A stretch of DNA of 64,000 bases from Dreissena polymorpha (taxonomy: Eukaryota; Mollusca; Bivalvia; Myida; Dreissenidae), in contig NC_068358.1 in NCBI RefSeq assembly GCF_020536995.1, positions 46,202,085-46,266,084 of the forward strand. The letters run 5' to 3'. A model generated the notes under the pieces. The model worked only from the letters and a program-made list of their open reading frames with translations, searched no databases and had not been told where the DNA came from. Both the position numbers and the translations under genes were made by a program. Position 1 is the first letter of the stretch. Every line of letters begins with the position of its first letter. Positions 27,401 through 40,139 of this stretch are shown here, piece by piece.

Positions 27401-27579
27401 GATCAATGAGAATAGGTGTTCGTTAATTTTTACTTAAGCTTTTGAAGTATTTATAAAATGATTGCTTATCACATAGGGTACGATTTTATAAAAGAAATAT
27501 TTAACTTCATAATTGTAAAGGATTGTTAATGTGACACTTCGAGTGCACAGAACATCATTTGCAGTAGTGCATCGTTTTG

Positions 27580-27583
<4 letters not shown>

Positions 27584-27664
<81 letters not shown>
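27584..27664 (+). repeat. (TA)n microsatellite
   Basis: About 80 bp of TA dinucleotide with two TTTA interruptions. It directly abuts the repeat element starting at 27666. Confidence 0.98.
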
Positions 27665-27665
27665 G

Positions 27666-28311
27666 AAAACAAGAGCTGTCACCATAGGATAACTTATGCC
27701 CCCTATAAACGCTTGATAGAAGTTATGAGCTTTGTTCGAAACATAAACGCAGATTTTGAAACTTAAACGCGGACCCTAAGTTCAAGGTCAAGGTCACAGG
27801 GGTCAAAATTTGTGTGCGTATGGAAAGGTCTTGTCCATATACACATGCATACCAAATCTGAAGGTTATATCTCAAGGGACATAGAAGTTATGAGCATAAT
27901 TCGAAAAATAAACGCAGATTTCGAAACCTTAACGCGGACCCTAAGTTCAAGGTCAAGGTCACAGGGATCAAAGTTTGTGTGCATATGGTGCCTTGTCCAT
28001 ATTCACATGCATAGCAAATATGAAGGTTATATCTCAAGGGACATAGACGTAATGAGCATTTTTCGAAACCTAAACGTAGATTTCGAGACCCAAATGCGGA
28101 CCCTAGGTTGAACGTCAAGGTCACAGGGGTCAACATGTTTGTGCGTATGGAAAGGTCTTTTCCACATACACATGCATACCAATTATGAAGGTTATATCTC
28201 AAGGGACATAGTAGTTATGTGCATTTTGAGAAACCTTAACGCAAAGTGTGACGGAAGGACAGACGGACGGACGGTCCGATCACTATATGCCCTCCTTCGG
28301 GGGCATAAAAA
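27666..28311 (+). mobile_element. Short interspersed repeat with three ~166-bp internal units and GACGG/GGGGGCATAA tail
   Basis: Starts AACAAGAGCTGTCACCATAGG. It contains the landmark CGGACCCTAAGTTCAAGGTC at about 27760, 27930 and 28093 (periods ~166 bp), and ends with GACGGACGGACGGTCCGATC followed by a CCCTCCTTCGGGGGCATAA hairpin tail. The ORFs at 27812-28336 are products of this periodicity, not a gene. This is a non-autonomous element type common in bivalves, from recall. Confidence 0.75.
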
Positions 28312-28319
28312 TCGATTAT

Positions 28320-29580
28320 CGTTAAAGGCACTGTAGTTGCGTATAGTTTTTCTTTACACGGTTATTATAATAGCAAAATTCATGTTCGACTGCAGACGTC
28401 TATCGCAAAACGGACCTTATGATTATTTTTTTCCTTACGATACCTATTTTAAAAAATTTCTATATTTGAAGTACCCGTTAATATATTAAAGACATACAAT
28501 CAATTAAATGTAAATGAAAGATTTGGATATATCTGGCATTCAGCGAGTGACCTTCATTTATAAACTTGACAGGCTGCATCATCGAATGAGCAACCAACTA
28601 TACAAGATATATATGTACATTAATATACAATATGAACTTAATCCGTAATAACTCATAACAATAAGTTACTGTATTTATTATTGATTTTCAGATACATGTT
28701 AATTATTCGATTGTGTATATTAATCAGTAGAATGCAAATTGTCAAATAGTCAAATAATATCAATCTGTAATTCAATTCTATCCGCAATTGTATAGAAATA
28801 CTGTGTAAGTGTAAAAAAGACCGAATAGCCAAAACATCAATTATTATTCAACTAAAACTGTTTTTATTTAATATTAATTTATTGACTGTTGAAACACTTG
28901 AATTCAAATGAACAAACATTTTGCGCAATACATATGCAATTTTGAAAACTAGCCCAGGAAGTTATATTTATGACAAGTGATTTTAATTAAAAAAGATTAG
29001 ACAATACTCATCTTAGATATCTGATTCATTTTGAACAGTAACTTTATACAACATAGAGCAAAATGATTAGAAAAGTACACTGTATTTGATAAATAACTAA
29101 CTCGGTCAAAAAAGCAACTAAACTGAACAGTCGTTAAACATAAGCTACACAAAGGAGTCACTGATCAGAATCGGGAATAAAATTTTGCGGACACATTTAG
29201 TAATGAGGCTTCATATTGTGTTTTTTTAATGAGGCAAGCAGTAGTTGTACACAATATTTGATTCATATAATTTCATAGTTGAGCAGGTAATTTTACATTA
29301 TATATTTATTAAAGCAGTCAACAAAGCCTCATCCTTGAAAAGAAGCAATTTATTGCAGCATATAGTAAATCGACCAGTGTGCCATGACACTGGTATAAGG
29401 CAACAACATATTTTGTTTTTATTTAGATTTTTCAGTCATAAAACGGTTTTGTTTAAATGTTGTATCACTGTCAATGAGATGAATTGTAAGTCTTCAACTT
29501 GATGTACAAGCTCTGCACACAGATGTATTCCAGAAAGTAGGCTTTATGGAGGTCGCCTTTAGTGCTGCTCTAGATGGGGA
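28320..29580. other. Gene-free stretch
   Basis: AT-rich, with no recognised repeat and no supported exon. On the minus strand an AATAAA (29305-29310) could serve a transcript ending downstream of the candidate exon at 29586-29724. Confidence 0.35.
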
Positions 29581-29585
29581 ACTGA

Positions 29586-31832
29586 TCATGTGTCAGTGGT
29601 TCCCATCTCCAGGGCATCTGGCCTTTTCATGGGCGCTGGCAGTGACTTGGGCGCTACCAATCGAGCCAACTGAAGGGTGAGCACCTGTTCCAGCAAGATC
29701 CTCTCCCTGCACTTTCCATGAGCACTGCACATGAAAACTGACACAAAAACTGCATGAAATATTCATTTTATTTCAGTATTTGCCTTATAATAAGACACTG
29801 AAGATATGAACATCAGATTCTGTAGTTGAAAAAAGATGCACACTCGTTGAAAACAAACCCTTTTCTTTTTAAATTAAAAAAGGGTAATAATTATAATTAA
29901 TTGCCAGGAGAAAGTGATGGGCCTTTTTTGAAGCGTAAAGCTAATGATGGTGTCCTAATGATAAATCACATAAAGTAAAAATACATAATATGTCACTGCC
30001 AGCGTATATTGCGTATGTGTGTGTGTGTGATAGAGAAAATGTCAAAAAATTAATAACTATTTTAATATGAATATTAAATATCACACACTATGACAACATA
30101 TACTATTATTTGTATAATTTATATGCACATTATGTAAGTTGCTGCTTATATGGGATCCCCACCAGGATTTGAACCTGGATTTCCTCTCCATATGGAAAGG
30201 TGTGTTTGCTTACACTATAAGGATTTTTCCAGTAACAGCAATATTGTTTACAATTATTTCTGTCAACTACATTTACTATTATCAACTAGTATAAAAATGT
30301 AAAACAAACAGATAAAGTCAAATACATGTACATGTGTACAAAGTACACGTGCTTGGAAAGTGGAATTATTTTATCCCAAATTTATTCAAGAAAGAGTAAT
30401 GTACAAAAACATTATTTAGCTTAATAATAAAATTAACAATAATGTTACAGATATAAACACTAAAATTGTTCTTTTCAAAGTTTCCATGATAAATTAATTA
30501 AGAATACATCAAAATTTACATTGGCTAATGTTGCTACTGATGATTCAAGGGAAAACAATTTTTAATTTTCAACAACTAAACAGTTTCATGTACTCGTAAC
30601 TACATACCTACCAAGCAGTTAAGGTGTGCTGGTTTATATTCGCCGGCTGAATGCCCGTTTCTTACATCACAAGCTGAATGTTGACTATCATCTTCTGTAT
30701 GTAGTTGTAGCCTTGGGGAAGCCATCATTGGTGATGGAACCCGAGAAGTTAGCACACAACTACTCCGCAGGGAATCTGCCAGGTGGCTGGACAAAGGTGA
30801 TGGGGCAATGCACATCTGTAATTGTTATGTTTAAGTTTATGGTTTATACAATATGAATATTTTACACCGCACTTATAACTGAAATCAAACACAGTTTGAA
30901 CTGGATATATATATACGTGTATATGCTTGCTTATTTGCTATTGTTAGTCCAAACATTAACATATGAAAAATGAAATAATTTAATGTGATGTTTGAACTCC
31001 AGGAATGATCTGTATCTGAGATGTCTTCTGTGACTTGAAGCCACAATCAATCCAACATTAATTTTTATTTAAAATAAATCGCCAGTTATAAAGTCTATGA
31101 CAGTTATACATTGAAGTAATTAATCATCTAAACGCTTCATACATTTTTAAACCAAACCAATAAACTTTTCTTATCAATACCTTATTACAGTACATGAACT
31201 AACTACAAGACGAGAATCTAAAAAAACTACTGACCACCAAAAATGTCAAAACATATTTACAAACTCAACATTTGAGTGTTTTGGACAAGTTCTTCCTCGG
31301 ATAAAATAAGAAATGTGAAGTAGATGCATTTACGCATATAGTACTGTACATATTTTTCTAAAATATTTAACTCATTACAATTAATATATTATCAAAACAA
31401 AAAATGCTTACACTATTTGTCTCTAATCATAAGAAACATTAAAAACATTTACTAACACATGTTCCATATAGGTGAAAATACAATACAAAAATTTTAGGTT
31501 TCAATTCACTCTTATTAAAATATAATAACATTACGAACAGCTAAACTAAATAATGGTCTCACAGTGACAAATGTATATATAACAAGTATTTAATCATTTT
31601 GTTATAAAATGTACCTTGTTGGAATGATATGCCACACTCTTTAAAAGGCAAACTTTTTGCGGTTTGTCAGATCCGAGCCAAATATTTGCACAGCGGTTAC
31701 CTCATGACTCTCAATCACATCTCAGATGATCTGTCCTCTGACAAAGTGCCGGAGGGCTGTCTGGGCTAACTATGGTGACCTTAAGCCGAATCGAACGTAG
31801 CTGCCTAGAAGGTAACCGATGCAGACTCATCA
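29586..31832 (-). other. Candidate spliced minus-strand transcript (three exon-like segments)
   Basis: Three segments have canonical boundaries on the minus strand. 31701-31832 has acceptor TGTACAG and donor GTAACC. 30608-30815 has acceptor AATTACAG and donor GTATGT (or GTAGGT four bases earlier). 29586-29724 has acceptor ATGTGCAG and runs open to a TGA. The last segment reads RERILLEQVLTLQLARLVAP in one frame. The first has no fully open frame, so it could be untranslated. Reading-frame phases between the second and third segments do not join cleanly for the most protein-like frame. I recognise no domain. A long non-coding RNA is equally possible. Confidence 0.3.
30151..30230 (-). pseudogene. 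tRNA-like fragment
   Basis: Read on the minus strand it has a perfect T-arm, CCAGG-TTCAAAT-CCTGG, and a strong central hairpin (CCTTTCC-ATAT-GGAGAGG). The 5' side does not pair with the 3' acceptor strand (GGGGATCCCA), and the A-box region is poor. It is therefore a decayed tRNA or a SINE head, not a working tRNA gene. Confidence 0.45.
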
Positions 31833-32313
31833 CTGTACATGTAACAACATGACATAAGAAAACAGATTGAGCCACATACATTAATTTTAAAATGTAAACA
31901 TTGTGACTGTCACTGTCATGCAACTTGTGCATGTGAGGTTGATCAACCAGTTCCAAAATAATAGAACTAGCTGGATGTATATGTAAACCTTTTTTTTTCA
32001 ACATGTTTCACACCAAAGAATATCTTGCTCCAAGCTGTTTTGCACCTCCATATGTATAAATTCCTTCTTTATTTGAATCTAACCTTTGAATGTGGGGTTT
32101 ATGGACAAATTCCATATAAACTGAACTAGCCTGAGGTACATGAAATCTTTTTTTTCAAAAGGTTTTACAGAAAAGAATACCTTTATCCATGTAGTTTTGA
32201 ACTCCATGCGTCAGTTCTGGATGTAGGCCATCTGGTTCAACATCTTAGTCGTGGACACTGCAGTCATCAAGAACTGTATAATATTATTATAACAAGGGAC
32301 AAAATTGTCACAA

Positions 32314-32868
32314 AACCAGGTTTTCATTGTGAAAAAAAAATCTGATAAAGGGAGAAAACTCAAACTGAACTTTTGAAATGAACAAACAAAACTAACCCCC
32401 TTTGTAAGTTTGTTTTTAAAAAAAATCTATTTTTAGTCGTGGCGACCTTGACATTGGAGATATTGACGTGATTCTTTCGTGCGACACGCCGTCCCATGAT
32501 GGTGAACAAATGTGCCAAATGATTTTAAAATCTCACAATGAATGACATAGTTATGGCCAGGACAAGCTCATTTATGGCCATTTTTGACCTTTGAACTCAA
32601 AGTGTGACCTTGACCTTGGAGATATCGACGTAATTATTTCGCGCGACACACCGTCCAATGATGGTGAACAAATGTGCCAAATGATTTTAAAATCTGACAA
32701 TGAACGACATAGTTATGGCCCGGACAAGCTTGTTCCGCCCGCCCGCCAGCCAGCCAGCACGTCAGCCAGCCAGCCCGCCCGCATTCGCCAATCTAATAAC
32801 CAGTTTTTTCCTTCGGAAAACCTGGTTAATTTTTCCTTCGGAAAACCTGGTTAAAAACCTGGTTAAAA
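32314..32868 (+). mobile_element. Repeat element with AACCAGGTTTTC inverted ends
   Basis: Starts with AACCAGGTTTTC and ends with GAAAACCTGGTT, the latter repeated twice more in the tail. Inside are two ~170-bp units (landmark GATGGTGAACAAATGTGCC at about 32498 and 32660) and a GC-rich CCGCCCGCCAGCCAGC run at 32737-32790. The ORF at 32591-32854 is a by-product. Non-autonomous; class not determined. Confidence 0.65.
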
Positions 32869-33037
32869 AGTAATATCTTATTTAATTAGGACAGTGAAAA
32901 GTCAAACTGAGGACAGTGTAGCATTCAAATAGGGACACGCAGCAATGCAATGCGGTGTAGTTTTATGTGACCCATCCTGTTCAATTTAAGTGGATAACTG
33001 GCACATATTGCAGATAACAGTTTTTATGAGCCCCACT

Positions 33038-33554
33038 TTAAAGGGGCCTTTTCACAGATTTTGGCATTTTTTAACTTATTCATTAAATGCTTCATATTGA
33101 TAAATGTAAACATTGGATCGTAAAAGCTCCAGTAAAAAATCAAGAATAAAATTAAAAAAAGGAAAAGAACATGGCCCGGAGCAGGTTTCGAACCAGTGAC
33201 CCCTGGAGTCCTGCCAGAGTCCTGAAGTAAAAACGCTTTAGCCTACTGAGCTATTCCGCGGAGTACACATACTTGACGTATTTTATACCTTATATAAGCA
33301 ATATTCGTAGTTTCACAAAATTTAACGACAAAAACAGAACTCTCCAAATTATTCAATCGTTTCGCGTTGCAACGCTTTATAATTTTTAGGTTTTAAAATC
33401 GTCAAAAGATGCATATAATGGCTATATTAGACCATGGTAAATGTTCAGTATTACTGTTTCCTCACAAATATCATAACTAAAACGAAAATTTGCGGATCTG
33501 AAACAACTTTTTTCAATTTTGTCAATTAACCAAAGCGTGAAAAGATCCCTTTAA
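33038..33554 (-). mobile_element. TTAA-flanked element with tRNA-like insert, full length
   Basis: TTAA at both ends. Inverted ends are AGGGGCCTTTTCAC and, backwards, AGGGATCTTTTCACGC. The middle (33170-33262) is tRNA-like on the minus strand, with a GGTTTCGAACC-type B box and an A-box-like GCTCAGTAGGCT. The element is 517 bp. A related copy in the sulfotransferase gene (58741-59219) is also bounded by TTAA. Confidence 0.75.
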
Positions 33555-34029
33555 AGACAAATTTAATCCCTTGGCCAACAATATACATGGCACAGACAAA
33601 TTCATTCTTTGAAAAGCTCAATACCTTATAAACATTAGAAAAAACTTTTTAACGCATGCCACAATGTTCAAAGAGTATTGTCTACATAACAAAATGACAA
33701 ATATCCAAAAAATTGTCACAGATTCAAACAGAAATATGTCCAAATGACACAGGTGCCCTACATTCCACTTATGTCTGAAAACTCCAATAATGTCAAAACA
33801 TGTATTATCATTACTCACATATCCTTAAAATATAGCTTTCAGTTATAATTTTTGATTGTCTCAGTGGTAACATGTTTGATTTTGTTACCAAAAGTATATA
33901 GTCAAAATTCCTTGGACCAGTTTTATTAAATATAGTAATTATAGTCCTAGGCTATGACAGATTTTCACACAATAGTATTCATAATGCCTTCAAAAATTAA
34001 CACACTACTTAATACAAAGTACTCATTCA

Positions 34030-34278
34030 CAGGGCTTTTTTTCCTATTTTTGTGGAGCGGCCTTGGCCCCAACCCTCCTTTTGTGAAAAAAGAGTCGCGA
34101 ACAGTTCAAAATTGTGAACAAATGAGTCAAAAACTGTTCAAAATTGTGAAATAATGAGTCGTGAACTTTCTTAAGTTTTGAAAATTTGAGTCACAAACTT
34201 CTTGAAATTGTGAAATTTGAGTCGCCAATTTCTCAAATTTGTGAAAAACGCCCATTCTCACAGAAGGAAAAAGCCCTG
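34030..34278 (+). mobile_element. ~250-bp MITE, CAGGGCTTTTTTCC ends
   Basis: Left end CAGGGCTTTTTTCC; right end, read backwards, CAGGGCTTTTTCC. Internally, GAGTC-CGAACAGTTCAAAATTGTGAA-type words repeat four times at ~40-55 bp. The CAGGG tip resembles hAT elements, but no clean 8-bp target duplication is visible. Confidence 0.6.
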
Positions 34279-34331
34279 ATTTAGCTATCTATGATGCATG
34301 TTGTTTTATCACCATGATCCGTACAAATTAT

Positions 34332-36347
34332 TTATCTCAGAGTCCTCACTTCTTTGAGTATTGCAGACTGCCTGAGCTGGGTAATGTAGTCAAGTGAATT
34401 TCTCCAAGCTCCGACATCAGTGTATAAAGCAAACTTGTCCTGAAGATTAAAAAATGTATTACTAAAACACATAAAAAATACAAATTATACTCATGAACTT
34501 AATGAAGAGCTTGAAAACTGTATAGATCTCATGTCAAATTAATTAATTATGCTGTAATAGCTTGCATAGTGAGTACTGTGTAGTGACTTGCATGGTATGT
34601 AATGGCTTGCATAGTGTGTACTGTGTAGTGACTTGTATAGTGTGTACTGGCTTGTTGCATAGTGAGTACTGTGTAGTGACTTGCATAGTGTGTACTAGCT
34701 TGCATAGTGTGTACTGTGTAGTGACTTGCATGTGTGTACAAACACTCAAGCCACTAGAGCCTGCATTGTCATGGGTTATCACTTTGGGAGCCAACAATTA
34801 AAGCCTCTATAACGCTCACAGTCAATGAAAATTTTGTAAAGTATTTCGTAAAATAAAGTAAACACCTTAAAAATCAGTGTTCCTTATAGCAATAGCCACA
34901 ATTTCAATGCTGGATGTGGTATGATAACATATATTTTGTAGATACAAAATGCTCGTTTTTATTTATTTGTGACACAATTAATTCCATGTTATTAAATCGA
35001 ATTAAATATGTAAAACAAGAATAAAAACGCGCATTTTGTATCTACAAACATCTATTTTATCAGACCACGTCTGGCGTTGAAATTTTGGCAATTTCCATAA
35101 GATACAATGATTTTTAATTGTTTAGCTTTATTTTACGAAATATTGAACAAAATTTTCCTTCATTTTGAGTAGTAATGTTTCTTTAAGCATTGACAAATAT
35201 AACAATGTAATTTCATGTATTTCATAAAGAAAGCAAGTTGAAAGATCCCCCAAAAGGGCAGTAAATGAAACCAGTAGATAAGAATTACTAGTAGCATATA
35301 CTACACCTACAGAGCATTTTAGGTCAATTTAGTATAACCCTTAATTCTTAAAACTAAGTTAGTATCAAACAATAATCTAGTATTTCAGGAAGTGTTATGC
35401 CAGTGATTTTATTATCTTTTTTAAAGTGATTATCAAATTAGAATTGAGTACTTACTTTATAACTGCATTTCTTGTATAAACAGAATGATGAGAGGGGAAC
35501 GCTACCTTAGATTGGGTAGAGTTTTTCATCAGATACAGTGACATAAATAAAATTAACCAAATAAAGTAAATAAACATATTTCAATTTAAAATTGAATAAA
35601 AGTTCAGAACAATCATTGCTTTCAAATGAACAATAAGCTTGTTTTAAAGCAACGATTAGTTTTCATCTGAACATACAAGTTAAATTGACAGTTGGTTTAA
35701 AGTACATAACCCTAATAAACGATGGAAGAAATCTGCATCAGTACTTGTTTATTTATTGCTTATGGAAGCACTTTTTTTGTCATTCAATGCTTTCGTGTCT
35801 GCTTTCAAGTTTTATTGTCATTTTAATCTGATTATTTTGCAAATAACTGATAGGAAAGATCAAATGTACATACTTTAATAAACCAGATATGTTTACAATG
35901 CTACTAGCACTGTCTTTTAAAAATGCCTACAGGTTTTATCGCTATGAATTAGAACAGGAAAAACTATTTCTTTACATTCACATTATCGACTTTCTGAACA
36001 ATGTAACAAGAGATAAAAATCTAGTTTCAAGCTCTTTATTGTTAGTTATCTTTATTAAGACAGCTTCCGATTTTCTTGCACTCATATTTGCTGTGCTCTT
36101 ATTTGTTGCAACACAGTAAATATGGCTCGAGGATTGATACGGACAGGATTTTGTCAATTATTACAGATCAAACTGCTTAACGTGACTAATTGTTAAGTTT
36201 TGATATCAATCTAATTTATTTTTTTATAAGAGTTGTAAGCGAATAAAATTGATTGCTTGCTCAAAAACACAGTTTTGTAGCTAAATGCAACATGCGTCAT
36301 ATTACACAATGCCATGAAAAATAATCTACAGGGTTTAAATACTTACC
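34332..36347 (-). other. Candidate spliced minus-strand transcript
   Basis: The segment ending at 36347 has a strong donor (GGAAAG, then GTAAGT), upstream sequence with a TGACGT motif, and no open frame, so it could be a 5' UTR exon. 35456-35505 is a possible 50-nt exon with donor GTAAGT. 34332-34439 has acceptor TTAATCTTCAG and is open in two frames. One reads DKFALYTDVGAWRNSLDY and ends at TAA (34332-34334). The other, joined in phase to 35456-35505, ends at an upstream TGA. I recognise no family. The splice signals are the evidence; coding status is unresolved. Confidence 0.35.
34555..34740 (+). repeat. Short minisatellite related to the 24.4-25.9 kb array
   Basis: Words GTAGTGACTTGCATAGTGTG and GGCTTGCATAGTGAGTACTG alternate about five times at 50-60 bp. 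The GTAGTGACTTGCATAG core is shared with 24410-25915. Confidence 0.75.
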
Positions 36348-37510
36348 TTTCCGTTTTTTAAACTTCAAGTAGGCAATGGACTGGTCTCACGCCTGGCTTG
36401 GATACTATAACGTCACAGCTTTTCGAACTGCAGTTTAAAAATAACAATACTGTTTGGATTTCAAAACATGTTTCAAATTAAATAGCGACATTTCATTTAT
36501 ATATTTACTGTATTATTATATATTATGCCCTGACAAGCTGTGTTGGAAGGCATAGGCTATTTTGTAATTTATATGTATAATCCCAGTAATGTGTTTGTAC
36601 ATGTACTATTTAGTTTATATATTAGAGCACAAAATACACATTAGGCATATTTTTATTTTCCTTGAAAACAAGATGCTGTGCTCACTGCCCACACAGGCTT
36701 ATTGCTCGTGTAGGATAACCCATTTCTAATATTTTAAGTACAAACTATGTTAAGGCCAAAGTGAGGTTGGCTTATATGCGTCATTAGGCCATTATTTGAC
36801 TAAAATTGGATATCATTAGTATTTCTCCAGACGCAATAATAGTTGATGAACAACTTTTCAACTCAGCAATTATTTTTTCTACAAAAGGCAGTTTTAAATT
36901 GTAACCCTATTTTAAAAAACACACAATCAAAGTAAGCAAAATTCATGTCAAGATTTCACATTTTAGGAATTATTGCAAAACAAAAAGAAATGGAAAGCCC
37001 TATCAAATATCGATACATATTTAAATTGCTCTAATTGCTTATTGATTGCTCAGCACACACAAAACCATAGTGTCAAATTTAAGTCAAGTTAAAGTATTCT
37101 ATATTAGATCTTTATTTAAGCAACAATCGTTTATAATATTCTAAGCGAAATATGTTATATTATACATTGAAAATATTTATATGTGCTTTATTATTTGCCA
37201 AAATTCAATTTTGATAATCATTTGGATTTTTATGCTATTGTATGCACTATGGGATAATGCAAATTGGTGTTTTTTGATTATCAGGACCAGTACATGCATA
37301 TTCAGTATCAAACAAGTGGGCTTTGAGGGTAGCCAGTCCTGTGGACCGTCCCCTCCCAACAGTAAAGGTCAATCCCTGCGCTAGACCATCCTATGGACGG
37401 ATTTACTGATGGCCAACACAATCATTATATGTGTCCTGCATCAAGATGTCAGAGGCATAAAAAAACTCTGTATAAATAAAACTGTAACTTTTAATGACTT
37501 AACTTTGTTT
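34800..37510. other. Intergenic, AT-rich, apart from the candidate exons above
   Basis: No repeat family or coding region recognised. The open frame at 35889-36119 is AT-driven, with no family resemblance. Confidence 0.35.
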
Positions 37511-37522
37511 GCTACCTATCAG

Positions 37523-37687
37523 CAGTGTGCGAAATTCGCACTAGCCTGAAGGGTTTTGGCTAGTGAAAATCCATTCGGGCTAGTGGGAACAATTTAAACA
37601 TTTATATAGTCGGGCTACTAAGAAATTTTACTTTTTATATATGTAAGAATTTGGGCTAATACTTTAAAATCTGAATTTCGCACACTG
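37523..37687 (+). mobile_element. 165-bp MITE, CAGTGTGCGAAATTC ends
   Basis: Left end CAGTGTGCGAAATTC and right end GAATTTCGCACACTG are perfect inverted repeats. TATCAG lies immediately outside both ends (37517-37522 and 37688-37693). The CAG tip and short target duplication are hAT-like, though only 6 bp match. Internal GGGCTAGTG/CACTAGCC words add hairpin potential. Confidence 0.75.
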
Positions 37688-37936
37688 TATCAGTATATGA
37701 AACATAGCAGCAAATATGACACAACAACTTAAATTTCCTTCTCACAAAATGACTAGAAGACTTTGATCACATTACAACTGCAATGCATTGTAGTTAGTTC
37801 AGTTTTAGATAATCAATATTTTATGTATAAAGGTTTGCTTAAGTGGCATCTCTATAAAACCTTCAACAGGGTATATCTATTGCTGTAATTCAATAGCATG
37901 AGATGATCCTTAAAATGACTGCCAAAATAAATGAAA

Positions 37937-40139
37937 TACCGTATTTTTCGGGGTATAAGTCGCGACTTTTTTACAGGCAAAAGTAACATGCGTCGTATGC
38001 CCCGGAGCGTCTTATGTATGTACAAAATCGATTTTTCTAAAGTCAGAATGTGAATTTTTTAAGTCAGAATTGCATAAATCCGCGAGTTTGATAACCCTTG
38101 CCGGTAATTTGTTTCGCTGTTTTTTTTGTAACACAATTTTATTTTACACATAGTTGATTACACACTACTAACGATACTATTGGGGTACTATACAGTACCG
38201 TAACGTAAATTAAACACCGCAACAAAAAAAGTAGTCGTCTGCTAAATTTATTTTACGAGCTAACCTTACGATTTTTACAACAATTTGAAACAAAAAATAA
38301 TAGAGTACGACAAACAAACACAATATCAATGAGAAGCAGAGTATACAACAATAAGTATACAATAAGATACGGCACAATACCATACATGCCATAATTTTCA
38401 GACCGATTCCGGGACAAATATTGTGCTAAATTTTCCGAGACATATGCCGATTTTCCGGGACATGTATACAAATAGCGATATATGAAGTCATACATGTATT
38501 TTTGGTACATTTTTTCGCGATATCCAATTAGTTAAATTACTTATGTAACTTACCTGGAATAAACAAATTTAACATCCATTTAAGATCAATGCACAAAAAA
38601 AAACAACATTATTTAAACAAGAAGAATAAATTATAAATAACATCGTAAATTGCTATTAAACAATTGACAAATTAAACATTTCTACATCCGTTACTAGATA
38701 CAAGCCACGTGTTTTGCGTGTTTGAAAAGAGCACATGTATATAAACATGAGATAGTTCAGTGCTGATTTAATTTTTAGTCACTGTATACACTTAAAACGT
38801 GGACTGCGTGTAACATGGGTGATGAATTCAGACGTTGTCATGGGTGGCGCGCGCTGTGTAAGCTATGACGTCAAACTGTTACAACTTACATTGTATGCAC
38901 TGAGCGTAAAGTCGACAATACAAATTCACATCATTTATTCGCCATGGTCGTCGACATCGGAGAATCCGTCAGCGATGTCCCCAGTGTGCATTACAAGCGT
39001 TTATTGGTATGCCTAGAATACCACATGTCTGCAAACCTGAGATCTCAAATACCCTTTAACCATCTGCGATAGATGAACGAACATAATCTCTCCATGGGAG
39101 ACGATGTCCCCAGTGTGGATTAATAGCGTTTATTGGTAAGCCTGGTACGACACACGTCTGCACACTTAAATTAAGATTATCACGATAAGAATATTAGCCC
39201 TTCTCATAACAGGCCTCATTTTAATATTCATCATAAAAATGCTCGTGTTACCAATTAAAGAATGCCAGTATACTTTATGCTACAAAAGTTTTGCAAACAA
39301 TACACATTAAAACAAACAAACATCGCTATACTATTTTAATAAAAAGGTACATTTATTTTTTATGAAACAGCAAATGCTGCATATATAGCCAAAATGCAGT
39401 TTATTACACAATAATTGTTTTTTATTTTGTTTTGTTGTATTATCAAATGCGCTTATTTAAATTCGTATTTCCAATTTTATTGCTAACACCACGTTTACGC
39501 TAGTCACATCTATAGCTCATGTACTTTTCTTTGTTCTGGTAGAAAGCGCGCGAAAATTACCGTGGGTGTATACATTGTTGAAGAAAAACTGTGTAGCGAA
39601 GAGAATGCTGTATCTTTGACGTTACGCTCATTTAGGTAGTTTATTATTGAAACAGAAAATGTTCTGTGTACTGATTTACAGGAAAATCTGGTCAAGACTT
39701 GATTGAATTTTGGTATTTGTGAAAACATGATCAGCAGTGTTTACACTGCGATGTTTTGACAAAACGATACAAATGTGCGAATGCAACGGCTTGCGGATAG
39801 GGTCAAATATTACCGGTAATACATTGTTCTGAATGACGTTTTTGTTTAAATAAATACGTTCAAATAAATTTAATGGAAAAAATATATCAATACAATGAGC
39901 ATGTGAGAGAACAAATGCCAGCATCGTTTTTAAGATGAATTTCTATCTGAAATAAAACACGAAAGAGGATTAAACATTTAATGGATAAACGTGTGACTGC
40001 ATTTTTGGGAATATTTAATGATGATTTATGTGCGTCGTTTACGCCGGAGCGTCTTATGTATGGACAAAAATAAAATAATGTAAAAAAACGGGGATGCGTC
40101 TTACATTCCGGTGCGACATATAACCCGAAAAATACGGTA
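37937..40139 (+). mobile_element. 2.2-kb TA-flanked TIR element, TACCGTATTTTTCGGG ends
   Basis: Left TACCGTATTTTTCGGGG and right, read backwards, TACCGTATTTTTCGGG continue into GTATAAGTCGC versus TTATATGTCGC. TA borders both ends. A ~37-bp sequence containing CCGGAGCGTCTTATGTATG occurs near both ends in the same (direct) orientation (about 37990 and 40040). No transposase ORF is visible; inner ORFs are under 90 codons. A mariner/Tc1-type or other TA-targeting superfamily is likely, non-autonomous. Confidence 0.65.

Noticed and set aside
27812-28336. Three open frames reading HIHMHT...GYISRDI
   Set aside because: They come from the ~166-bp periodicity of an interspersed repeat and are repeated in step with it.
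30151-30230. Functional tRNA gene
   Set aside because: The acceptor stem cannot pair and the A box is poor; kept only as a tRNA-like fragment.
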